From Dehalococcoidia bacterium UBA1151 (GTDB lineage Bacteria; Chloroflexota; Dehalococcoidia; Lucifugimonadales; Lucifugimonadaceae), in NCBI GenBank assembly GCA_002311865.1, contig DBZV01000144.1, forward strand, positions 15,204-21,436: 6,233 bases of DNA, read 5' to 3'. The translations under genes were made by a program, and so were the position numbers. Below the pieces are notes generated by a model that saw only the letters and a list, made by a program, of their open reading frames with translations, ran no database searches and was not told the DNA's origin. Each line of letters starts with the position of its first letter. Within the stretch, counting starts at the first letter, position 1. Below are positions 1 to 6,092 of this stretch, one piece after another.

Positions 1-1
1 C

Positions 2-1216
2 ACCGGCATCGGCTCGCTCAAGATTGGCTACAACAAGGTATTTGGCTACTACGTAGAAGTCTCTCGGGCCAACCTGGACAAGATTCCCGAAGAGTTTGAA
101 CGCCGACAGACACTCGTCAACGCCGAACGATTCATCACGCCTGAGCTCAAAGAGCTTGAGTCCAAAATTGTTACCGCCAGAGACCGCATATCGGAATTGG
201 AACGGAGCGCTTTCAGACGGGTCACAAATGAGGTCGCTGTCCGCAGCGAACGAATCATGCAGGCGGCCGGATTCATTGCTGAACTAGATGTGTTTGCGGC
301 TCTTGCAGAGGGTGCATCTCGCAATAACTGGGTTCGTCCGGAGATGAACAACGGAACCGCATTTGACGTTATCGGCGGTCGGCACCCGGTGGTTGAGGAT
401 TCGCTGGGGCCGGGCAAGTTTGTTCCCAACGATACGCGGCTGGATTCCGCGGGAGATCAACTGGCCATCGTAACCGGGCCAAATATGGCCGGGAAATCCA
501 CTTACATTCGCCAGACAGGGCTAATAGCCATCATGGCGCAGATTGGCTCGTTCGTGCCCGCCCAGAGCGCTACGCTGGGAATTGTTGATCGCGTCTTCAC
601 GCGCTGCAATCTCACGGATGAGATCACATCAGGTCGATCTACGTTCCTGGTGGAGATGGAAGAAACAGCCACGATTCTGCATCAGGCCTCCCGGAAGTCC
701 CTGGTTATCCTGGATGAGATTGGCCGAGGAACCAGCACGTACGATGGCCTGGCAATCGCTCGTGCCGTTGCAGAGCATATTCACAGTTCACCGGACCTGG
801 GTTGCAAAACGCTATTTGCAACCCACTATCACGAGATGACAGTGCTTGCGGACACGCTGCCTCGAGCGCTCAACCTGCAGGTTGCGGTGAGCGAAGACGG
901 CGGCAACATCGTTTTTCTGCACAAGATACTGCCGGGCGGCGCTGACCGGAGCTACGGCGTCCACGTCGGCCAACTGGCGGGACTTCCCCAGCCTGTGATT
1001 GCCCGGGCATGGGAACTGCTGGGGCAACTTGAGGCGAGCGCGCCGAGTGGCCGAGGCACATCCAATGGCACTGGACAGAGTCATCAGCTACAACTCTTGC
1101 CACCGGAAGATGAGCTCAGAAAGGCGATTGAAGAACTTGATCCTGATACGCTCACGCCACTTGACGCGTTGACCCGGCTCTATGAGCTGAAGAAGAAGGC
1201 AAAGGGTGGTTCATAG
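2..1216 (+). CDS. mutS: DNA mismatch repair protein MutS, C-terminal part (5' end outside window)
   Basis: MutS binds mismatched or looped DNA as a dimer and uses ATP to recruit MutL in cytoplasmic mismatch repair. The reading frame is open from base 2, so the start lies before the window; 404 codons are present. Numbered from the first visible codon, residues 9-20 (GYNKVFGYYVEV) and 36-44 (QTLVNAERF) are typical of the MutS core/clamp region. The ATPase domain follows, with Walker A GPNMAGKST at 159-167 (bases 476-502), the SGRSTF signature at 210-215, Walker B LVILDE ending in D238-E239 (bases 713-718), then GRGTSTYDG, and the H-loop THYHE around 275. After a low-complexity Ser/Gly linker, the C-terminal segment with LDPDTLTPLDAL and a Lys-rich end matches the usual MutS tail, so the 3' end is complete. 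All ATPase residues are intact. It reads into a prepilin peptidase and not into mutL, which is the commoner neighbour. Family assignment is very secure; MutS2 is unlikely because no Smr domain follows. Confidence 0.97.
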   Translation, partial: TGIGSLKIGYNKVFGYYVEVSRANLDKIPEEFERRQTLVNAERFITPELKELESKIVTARDRISELERSAFRRVTNEVAVRSERIMQAAGFIAELDVFAALAEGASRNNWVRPEMNNGTAFDVIGGRHPVVEDSLGPGKFVPNDTRLDSAGDQLAIVTGPNMAGKSTYIRQTGLIAIMAQIGSFVPAQSATLGIVDRVFTRCNLTDEITSGRSTFLVEMEETATILHQASRKSLVILDEIGRGTSTYDGLAIARAVAEHIHSSPDLGCKTLFATHYHEMTVLADTLPRALNLQVAVSEDGGNIVFLHKILPGGADRSYGVHVGQLAGLPQPVIARAWELLGQLEASAPSGRGTSNGTGQSHQLQLLPPEDELRKAIEELDPDTLTPLDALTRLYELKKKAKGGS

Positions 1217-1223
1217 GTAGCAG

Positions 1224-2027
1224 TTGATTATTACTACCCTGATTTTTGCTCTCGCCGGTCTCCTCCTTGGCCCAATCGTTAATCAGGCCATCGATCGATT
1301 TCCTCCCGTCCCTGAAGGCTCTGAGGACCGATGGATTCCAACTGTCAAAGGCAAGGGACGGAGAATTCGCGTTCCCAGTGCCACACCAGACCCATTCACA
1401 CTGGTATTCGTTCCAATCGCCGGACTGCTTGCCTTCAAAGGGCAGGGCAGATCGCGCACAGGATTCTCGTACCGTAGACCCATCGTTGATCTACTCACCG
1501 CCGGCCTCTTGGCCCTCTCCTGGTACCAGTTTGAAGACGACTGGTTTCGTGCGATTGCTGTTAGCGGATTCGCCACGGCCTTTCTCGCGCTGGCGGTGAT
1601 GGACTTTGAGACGCAATACTTGCCGGATAAGCTGACGCTGCCGGGCATCGTCATCGCACTGGCAGTCTCGCCGTTCTGGCCGCATCTGGACCCGTGGGAC
1701 GGAATCGCCGGGGCGGTGGCCGGCCTCGCAATTTTCTATCCATTTGTCCTCTACGGTAATTGGAAGCGCATTGATGTGATGGCACTTGGCGATGTTAAGT
1801 TCAGCGGCTTCCTTGGTGCAGTGCTGGGGACCCAGTTCCTGCTCACCGGGCTCTATCTGGGCGTACTCACCGGCGGAGTGGCGGCGATTGCCGTGCTGAT
1901 CAGAAGCGGAATGGGGGCTCGCAAATCTCTGCTCCCATACGGCGTATTTTTGGCGCTTGGCGGGCTGATCGTGCTCTACTTCGGTAGAGAAATAATCGAC
2001 TGGGCGAGCGTTACGTTTATCGTCTGA
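1224..2027 (+). CDS. Type IV prepilin peptidase (A24 family), cysteine-free
   Basis: Membrane aspartic protease of the PilD/GspO/TadV type, expected to cleave the leader of type IV prepilins or pseudopilins at the cytoplasmic face. The 267-aa protein has about seven or eight hydrophobic segments. The N-terminal GLLLGPIVNQAIDRFP (12-27) resembles the family GSFLNVVIxRxP motif, and SYRRPIVDLLTA (82-93) resembles SWRYPLVELLTA. The two catalytic aspartates are visible: D127 in AVMDFETQYLPDKLTLPG and D190 in MALGDVKF. The usual GxGD is here ALGD, so its first Gly is Ala. There is no cysteine in the whole protein, so the two CxxC pairs of the N-terminal zinc/methyltransferase segment are absent and that segment (about 28-80) is divergent. 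TTG at 1224 is chosen because an in-frame TAG lies at 1218-1220 and no ATG or GTG start follows before the first membrane segment. The ribosome site is weak; the start is 7 nt after the mutS stop, so coupling to mutS is likely. The pilin substrate is not in the window. Confidence 0.9.
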   Translation: MIITTLIFALAGLLLGPIVNQAIDRFPPVPEGSEDRWIPTVKGKGRRIRVPSATPDPFTLVFVPIAGLLAFKGQGRSRTGFSYRRPIVDLLTAGLLALSWYQFEDDWFRAIAVSGFATAFLALAVMDFETQYLPDKLTLPGIVIALAVSPFWPHLDPWDGIAGAVAGLAIFYPFVLYGNWKRIDVMALGDVKFSGFLGAVLGTQFLLTGLYLGVLTGGVAAIAVLIRSGMGARKSLLPYGVFLALGGLIVLYFGREIIDWASVTFIV

Positions 2028-2053
2028 TGAAAGCGGCATTAACTCCAAAATGA
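2027..2053 (+). CDS. Possible 8-codon mini-ORF coupling two genes
   Basis: An ATG at 2027 overlaps the prepilin peptidase stop as TGATG, runs eight codons (MKAALTPK) and ends with a TGA at 2051-2053 that overlaps the ATG of the next gene as ATGA. What is seen is this double overlap and the absence of a clear Shine-Dalgarno sequence before the next gene. A role as a re-initiation relay that hands ribosomes from the peptidase to the MBL hydrolase is inference. Such overlaps can arise by chance in a 22-nt spacer, and the peptide itself resembles nothing known. Confidence 0.25.
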   Translation: MKAALTPK

Positions 2054-2670
2054 ATCTCGTCCACCATGCTCTCGGCTCGTTTGGAACCAACGTCTACGTT
2101 CTGGCCGACGACGAGACCAGCGAAGCGATGATTGTTGATCCCGGCGCTGACTGTGATCGTCTTGCGGAAGACATGGAGCAGGCGGGACTTACGCTGAAGT
2201 ACATTGTGGTAACACACGGTCACGGAGATCACGTTGGAGCGGTTGCGACGGTCAAGAATCGACTTGGCGGGCAGTTTGTCGCACACCGAGGCGATGCGGA
2301 TCAGATAGCGACCCCATCGCCGTGGATTATCGAGATGATGCCCGGTTTCGTTGACCCGCCAGAGATCGATATCTACATTGAGGATGGCGATGTGCTGAAC
2401 CTTGGAACGCTTGAAATACAGGCGATCCACACCCCCGGCCACACGCCCGGAAGCACGTGCTATCTGCATCAAGACGTGGTGTTTACGGGCGATACGCTTT
2501 TCCACGGCACGATCGGTCGCTACGACCTGCCGGGGGGCGATGGTGAGCAAGAGGTAGCAAGCATCAAGAGCCGCCTCCTTACGCTCCCGTCCCAGACTAG
2601 GGTCTTGCCGGGGCACGGCCCGCAATCAACCATCGAGCAAGAGGCAAGGACCAATCCTCACCTTCAGTAG
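2050..2670 (+). CDS. MBL-fold metallo-hydrolase, small glyoxalase II/YcbL-like
   Basis: A 206-aa soluble cytoplasmic hydrolase of the metallo-beta-lactamase fold. The complete binuclear metal set is visible: H56, H58, D60 and H61 in THGHGDHVG, H131 in HTPGHTPGS, D148 in FTGDTLF, and H189 in LPGHGP. The stretch TGDTLFHGTIGRYDLPGGD (146-164) and the ending LPGHGPQSTIEQEARTNP are typical of the small glyoxalase II-like branch that includes YcbL. It lacks the C-terminal alpha-helical domain that binds glutathione thioesters in true glyoxalase II, so hydroxyacylglutathione hydrolase activity should not be assumed. The substrate is unknown; thioester hydrolysis is the usual guess for the branch. 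ATG at 2050 gives the expected N-terminus (HHALGSFGTNVYVLAD). No good Shine-Dalgarno precedes it, which fits translational coupling to the upstream prepilin peptidase 22 nt away. It ends the plus-strand group. Confidence 0.93.
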   Translation: MNLVHHALGSFGTNVYVLADDETSEAMIVDPGADCDRLAEDMEQAGLTLKYIVVTHGHGDHVGAVATVKNRLGGQFVAHRGDADQIATPSPWIIEMMPGFVDPPEIDIYIEDGDVLNLGTLEIQAIHTPGHTPGSTCYLHQDVVFTGDTLFHGTIGRYDLPGGDGEQEVASIKSRLLTLPSQTRVLPGHGPQSTIEQEARTNPHLQ

Positions 2671-2748
2671 GTGCAGACCGCGGTAGCAGTGGAACTTGCC
2701 CCACCACACTCCGGTGCATCAAAGCGGATCAATGACACGTATGGCTCT

Positions 2749-2774
2749 CTAACGTTAGGCCGGGCAAGCCCGGC
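2749..2774. repeat. Palindrome plus GC hairpin between convergent operons
   Basis: Bases 2749-2758 form the perfect 10-bp palindrome CTAACGTTAG. Directly after it, and overlapping or abutting by one or two bases, 2759-2765 (GCCGGGC) pairs with 2768-2774 (GCCCGGC) across a two-base AA centre. Bases 2756-2758 can also pair with 2777-2779 if two Gs bulge out. No T-run follows on either strand, so it is not a standard intrinsic terminator. It could be a REP-like extragenic palindrome or an RNA 3'-end structure for the plus-strand operon, 90-100 nt past its last stop. Only one copy is in this window, so repeat status is unproven. Confidence 0.4.
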
Positions 2775-2804
2775 GGCTACCAGGACCATCAAGCTGGGTT
2801 TGTG

Positions 2805-2840
2805 AAACAAAAAAACGGCCCCGATTTCTGGGGGCCGTTT
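2805..2840 (-). terminator. Intrinsic terminator of the cox-type operon
   Basis: Bases 2813-2822 (AAACGGCCCC) are an exact inverted repeat of 2831-2840 (GGGGCCGTTT), giving a 10-bp stem with an 8-nt loop. On the minus strand the GC-rich stem is followed by seven consecutive Us at 2815-2809, partly inside the stem, and then GUUU, which is the classic Rho-independent form. It begins 21 nt past the coxM-type stop codon. On the plus strand the stem is followed only by TTT then CCGTCC, so it would be a weak terminator for the convergent mutS-side operon. Confidence 0.88.
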
Positions 2841-2861
2841 CCGTCCATTACGTTCTATCAA

Positions 2862-3734
2862 TTATCCAGCACGCTCTACCGCTGATGTAATTGCCCGTTC
2901 TGCCATCACTCCTGCCAGGTAGGACCTGTACTCGCCGCTGGCATGAATGTCAGATGTAAGGTCGTCCTGCAACTCGGCGGCGGCTCTGTCAGACGCCCGA
3001 CGGATTACGGATGCCGTCGGCTCTTTGCCGATCAGGATTCGTTCGGTTCGCTTTGCCCTGGTGGACTTGGAACTGACTCCGGTCACTGCCACTCGCGCGG
3101 CTGAGACTGTTCCATCTGATCCAATTGAAACCGACGCAGCGACTCCCGCTATTGCGTAGTGGGATGCCTTATTTTCGAACTTGGCGTAGGCGCTACCTGA
3201 CTTGCCCGACGTTGCCGGGATCTTGATCTGGGTCACGATCTCAGTAGGACGCAGTGCGGTGGTCAACAGATCCACGAAGAACCTGTCAGACGCGATCTCA
3301 CGCGTCCCTCTGCGAGTTCGCGCAACGACTTTGCCATTGAGCGCCAGGAAGACTGCCGGCATATCACCAGCTGGGTCTGAGTGAGCCAGGCTGCCGCCGA
3401 TGGTTCCACGGTTGCGAACCTGTACGTCAGCCACCTGGCCGGCTGCCTCCGCAATTGCAGGAGCCGCCGCCTGAACTGCGGCGGACTGACTCAACTCGTA
3501 GTAGGTGGCCATCGCGCCAATTGTCAGCCCATCACCGTTCGAACTGATCTCTGAAAGTTCAGGAACCTTCGAGATGTCAATCAGAACCTCGGGAGCTGCC
3601 AACCGCAGTTTCATGATGGGCAGAAGACTGTGACCTCCCGCCAGAATCTTGGCGGTGTCCCTGTACTTCGCTAACAGCGCGGCTGCCTCATCAAAACTTT
3701 CCGGGGCAAAGTATTCAAAGTTACTGGTTACCAC
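2862..3734 (-). CDS. coxM: FAD-binding medium subunit of CO dehydrogenase/xanthine oxidase-type molybdenum hydroxylase
   Basis: A 290-aa flavoprotein subunit that takes electrons from the Fe-S subunit and passes them on to an acceptor, forming part of a cytoplasmic or membrane-associated LMS heterotrimer. The two FAD-contacting motifs AGGHS (32-36) and TIGG (111-114) are present at the same numbers as I recall for the carboxidotrophic CoxM. The stretch FENKASHYAIAG (186-197) corresponds to the flavin-side region, with Tyr193. A C-terminal CODH-type domain spans roughly 180-285. Length is normal for the family. The start is GTG at 3734, supported by AGGAGG at 3744-3749 with a 9-nt spacer; it begins 3 nt after the large-subunit stop. 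It is last in the S-L-M order and is followed by the intrinsic terminator. The coxM symbol is by homology; because the large subunit is form II, the enzyme may not oxidise CO. Confidence 0.93.
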   Translation of the reverse strand: MVTSNFEYFAPESFDEAAALLAKYRDTAKILAGGHSLLPIMKLRLAAPEVLIDISKVPELSEISSNGDGLTIGAMATYYELSQSAAVQAAAPAIAEAAGQVADVQVRNRGTIGGSLAHSDPAGDMPAVFLALNGKVVARTRRGTREIASDRFFVDLLTTALRPTEIVTQIKIPATSGKSGSAYAKFENKASHYAIAGVAASVSIGSDGTVSAARVAVTGVSSKSTRAKRTERILIGKEPTASVIRRASDRAAAELQDDLTSDIHASGEYRSYLAGVMAERAITSAVERAG

Positions 3735-3737
3735 TGT

Positions 3738-6092
3738 CTACTTCCTCCTCGGATGGGCTTTGTTTTTCGCGTCGAGCAATCGCCAGACCTTCTCTGATGT
3801 CACCGGCATATCGATGTGCGTCACGCCAAGATGCTTTAGCGCATCCACGCATGCGTTCACTATGGCCGGACTGGCGGCAATCGTCCCGGTCTCCCCGGCA
3901 CCCTTGGCGCCCAGTGGGTTGACCTTGGTCGGCGTGACTGTTCGGTCGGTTTCAATCGATGGCAGGTTCTTGGCAACCGGAATAGCGTAGTCGAGCATTG
4001 AGCCGCTCAAGAGTTGGCCTTCATCGTCATAGACAGCAGTTTCCCAGAGGGCCTGCCCGATACCTTGAACCACGCCACCGTGAACCATCCCGTCAACGAT
4101 CATCGGATTGATCACATTGCCAACGTCATCAACCCCCACATAGCGCTTCAACTCAACATCGCCTGTATCGGGGTCGATCTCAACAACCGCTACGTGTGCA
4201 CCAAATGGCCACGTGAAGTTTTCAGGATCAAAGAAGCTTGTCGCCTCAAGTCCCGGTTCGATTCCGGGTGGTAAATCCTTGGCGTGATAGGCCTCACCGG
4301 CCACCTCGCCAAATCCCATCGTCTTCTCTGGAATGTCTTCGACCACGAAAGTTCCATTGACGAGCTCCACCTGCTTTTCGGGGATTCCCATCTGATGAGC
4401 GGCGATCTTCTTGGCCTTGGCAACCACTTTTTCCAGGCTCATGTGGAGCGCGGTTCCGCCGACGGCTAGCGAACGGCTGCCGAAAGATCCGGTGCCGAAC
4501 TGCTGCTTGTCGGTATCACCATGGTGAACCTCGATGTTCTCCATCGGAACGCCAAGTGCGGATGACACCATCTGACCGAATACAGTCTCATGGCCCTGAC
4601 CGCTTGGCGCAGTACCGGCATACACAGAAACGCTACCTGTGGGGTGAACTCTGACGGTGCTGGATTCCCAGAGGCCAGCACCAGCGCCCAACGACGCTGC
4701 TACGGCCGATGGCGCAATTCCGCAGATCTCGATGTACGTGCTCCAGCCGACTCCCAGCAGCCTGCCATTACGACGCGCCTCACGCTGTTCAGCGCGGAAC
4801 GCTTTGTAATCGAAGATCTCCAGCGCTTTGTTCAGCGCACCTTTGTAGTTTCCAGTGTCGTACATCACGCCGGTTGGAACTTCGTAACCATTGCGGAATG
4901 AGTTGATCATGTTCTTTCGGCGCACAGCAACGGGATCACGCCCAATTTCTTGTGCGAACCGATCGACCATCCGCTCCAGAACGTAGGTGGCCTCCGGGCG
5001 GCCAGCGCCACGGTAAGCATCAACCGGCGTTGTGTTTGTCAGAACTCCCATCACTTTGCATTTGATGTTGGGAATCTTGTAGACCCCCTGGAGCATGATG
5101 CCGAAAAGGATTGTCGGGATAAGGGGAGCGAACGTGGACAGGTAGGCGCCCAGATTCGCGTTGACGACCACGTTGAATCCAAGGATTTCGCCGTCTTTAT
5201 TTCCCGCGATCTCTGCAGAGGTTATGTGATCTCTGCCGTGTGCAGTTGCCAGATAGTTCTCCTGCCGCGTTTCAATCCACTTCACGGGCCTGCCAAGCTG
5301 CTTCGCCACGATTCCAGCTATGACTTCCTCGGCGTAGAGGTAGAGCTTGGAGCCAAAGGCGCCGCCTACTTCAGGAGCAATGATCCTGACTTTAGATTCC
5401 GGGTGCCCCGTGACCAACGAGAAGAGCAAGCGAACCAGGTGTGGGATCTGAGTCGACGTCCACAAAGTGATCTGATTGGTACCGGGGTTGTAATCGGCAA
5501 CAACACCCCGGGTCTCTATAGCGTTGGGGATCAAGCGCTGGTTGACGATGTCTTGTTGAATAACGACATCCGCGTTTTTGACCGCTTCTGCCCAATCTCC
5601 GCCCTCGATCTCCCACGTGAATGCCAGGTTGCCCGGTGCCTCTTCATGGAGTTGAGGGGCGTCAGGCTTCTGAGCTTCGACGGAATTGACCACTACTGGA
5701 AGCAGTTCATAGTCAACATCAACAAACTCGGCTGCTTCCACCGCGGCGGCGTAGGAGTCTGCGATCACGATGGCAACCGCGTCACCAACCGTCCTCACTT
5801 TGTCAGTTGCGAGCGGTGGGTGGGGAGGTTGTTTCATATCATCAAGCACCCAGCCAACGGGGAGGCTTCCCAACTGGTCCGCGATGTCCGCGCCTGTAAA
5901 CACCGCTACTACTCCAGGTGAGCTTGTGGCGGCCGAAACATTGATGTTCTTGATATTTGCGTGAGCGTGTGGACTGCGGACCACTTGCATGAACAACATG
6001 CCCGGTAACGTCACGTCGGCGACGTAAGTCCCTTTGCCGGTAATGAGTCTTGGATCTTCAGTTCTTCTTACGGATTCACCAACAAGCGTCAT
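3738..6092 (-). CDS. coxL: Molybdopterin-binding large subunit, form II CO dehydrogenase-like (AYRGAGR)
   Basis: The catalytic subunit of a xanthine oxidase family molybdenum hydroxylase, 784 aa and complete. The N-terminal a/b-hammerhead domain starts at VGESVRRTEDPRLITGKG (4-21) and runs to about residue 135. It is followed by the Mo-cofactor domains with GGAFGSK (243-249), the active-site loop DAYRGAGR (358-365), GQGHET (498-503), GSFGSRS (535-541) and the general-base segment GAKGAGETG with E734. AYRGAGR is the form II signature. Form I CODH instead has AYxCSFR, whose cysteine ligates copper, and no cysteine occurs in that loop here. Form II enzymes have been proposed as CO oxidisers, but their natural substrates are mostly unsettled, and aldehydes, purines or other heterocycles are alternatives. 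ATG at 6092 abuts the small-subunit stop (TAGATG) and is preceded by AAGGAG at 6100-6105 with a 7-nt spacer. The last codons contain the ribosome site of the next gene. No frameshift or missing catalytic residue is seen. Confidence 0.95.
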   Translation of the reverse strand: MTLVGESVRRTEDPRLITGKGTYVADVTLPGMLFMQVVRSPHAHANIKNINVSAATSSPGVVAVFTGADIADQLGSLPVGWVLDDMKQPPHPPLATDKVRTVGDAVAIVIADSYAAAVEAAEFVDVDYELLPVVVNSVEAQKPDAPQLHEEAPGNLAFTWEIEGGDWAEAVKNADVVIQQDIVNQRLIPNAIETRGVVADYNPGTNQITLWTSTQIPHLVRLLFSLVTGHPESKVRIIAPEVGGAFGSKLYLYAEEVIAGIVAKQLGRPVKWIETRQENYLATAHGRDHITSAEIAGNKDGEILGFNVVVNANLGAYLSTFAPLIPTILFGIMLQGVYKIPNIKCKVMGVLTNTTPVDAYRGAGRPEATYVLERMVDRFAQEIGRDPVAVRRKNMINSFRNGYEVPTGVMYDTGNYKGALNKALEIFDYKAFRAEQREARRNGRLLGVGWSTYIEICGIAPSAVAASLGAGAGLWESSTVRVHPTGSVSVYAGTAPSGQGHETVFGQMVSSALGVPMENIEVHHGDTDKQQFGTGSFGSRSLAVGGTALHMSLEKVVAKAKKIAAHQMGIPEKQVELVNGTFVVEDIPEKTMGFGEVAGEAYHAKDLPPGIEPGLEATSFFDPENFTWPFGAHVAVVEIDPDTGDVELKRYVGVDDVGNVINPMIVDGMVHGGVVQGIGQALWETAVYDDEGQLLSGSMLDYAIPVAKNLPSIETDRTVTPTKVNPLGAKGAGETGTIAASPAIVNACVDALKHLGVTHIDMPVTSEKVWRLLDAKNKAHPRRK
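3744..3749 (-). promoter_or_regulatory. Shine-Dalgarno for the medium subunit, inside the large-subunit gene
   Basis: AGGAGG on the minus strand lies within the Arg-Arg codons of the large subunit C-terminus (HPRRK then stop). It is a near-perfect anti-16S match 9 nt before the GTG start at 3734, and it decides that non-ATG start. Confidence 0.85.

Larger units (their letters stand above)
2671..2861. other. Intergenic region between convergent operons, no gene seen
   Basis: The spacer separates the stop of the MBL hydrolase from the stop of the FAD subunit. Besides the palindrome/hairpin and the terminator described separately, it has an 8-bp palindrome ACCGCGGT at 2677-2684 that is likely chance. 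The one open frame across it on the minus strand (65 codons) has no family-like sequence and runs through the terminator stem, so I do not call it a gene. Since both flanking genes point inward, no promoter is required here. Confidence 0.7.

Noticed and set aside
1290..1299. 10-bp palindrome ATCGATCGAT within the prepilin peptidase gene
   Set aside because: It encodes part of the conserved AIDRF segment and has no spacing or context suggesting a binding site.
1491..2090. A 199-codon minus-strand open frame opposite the prepilin peptidase
   Set aside because: It overlaps a gene with clear catalytic motifs, and its translation has no family-like pattern.
2017..2625. A 202-codon minus-strand open frame opposite the MBL hydrolase
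   Set aside because: The plus-strand frame contains the full metal-binding motif set; the minus frame shows nothing recognisable and is a shadow.
2674..2683. The 10-mer CAGACCGCGG, also found on the minus strand near the end of the small-subunit gene
   Set aside because: Tens of shared 10-mers are expected by chance in a window of this size, and one copy is coding sequence.
2664..2861. A 65-codon minus-strand open frame in the intergenic region
   Set aside because: It begins immediately after the FAD-subunit stop, runs straight through the terminator hairpin and the palindrome, and has no recognisable sequence.
4190..4800. Possible frameshift or split in the large subunit, prompted by several overlapping open frames on both strands
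   Set aside because: The 784-residue frame is continuous and carries all expected motifs in order, so no break is present.
4950..5921. A 323-codon open frame on the plus strand, antisense to the large-subunit gene
   Set aside because: It lies wholly within the well-supported coxL-type gene on the other strand, has no recognisable domain, and is rich in the odd Cys/Arg/His mix typical of shadow frames.
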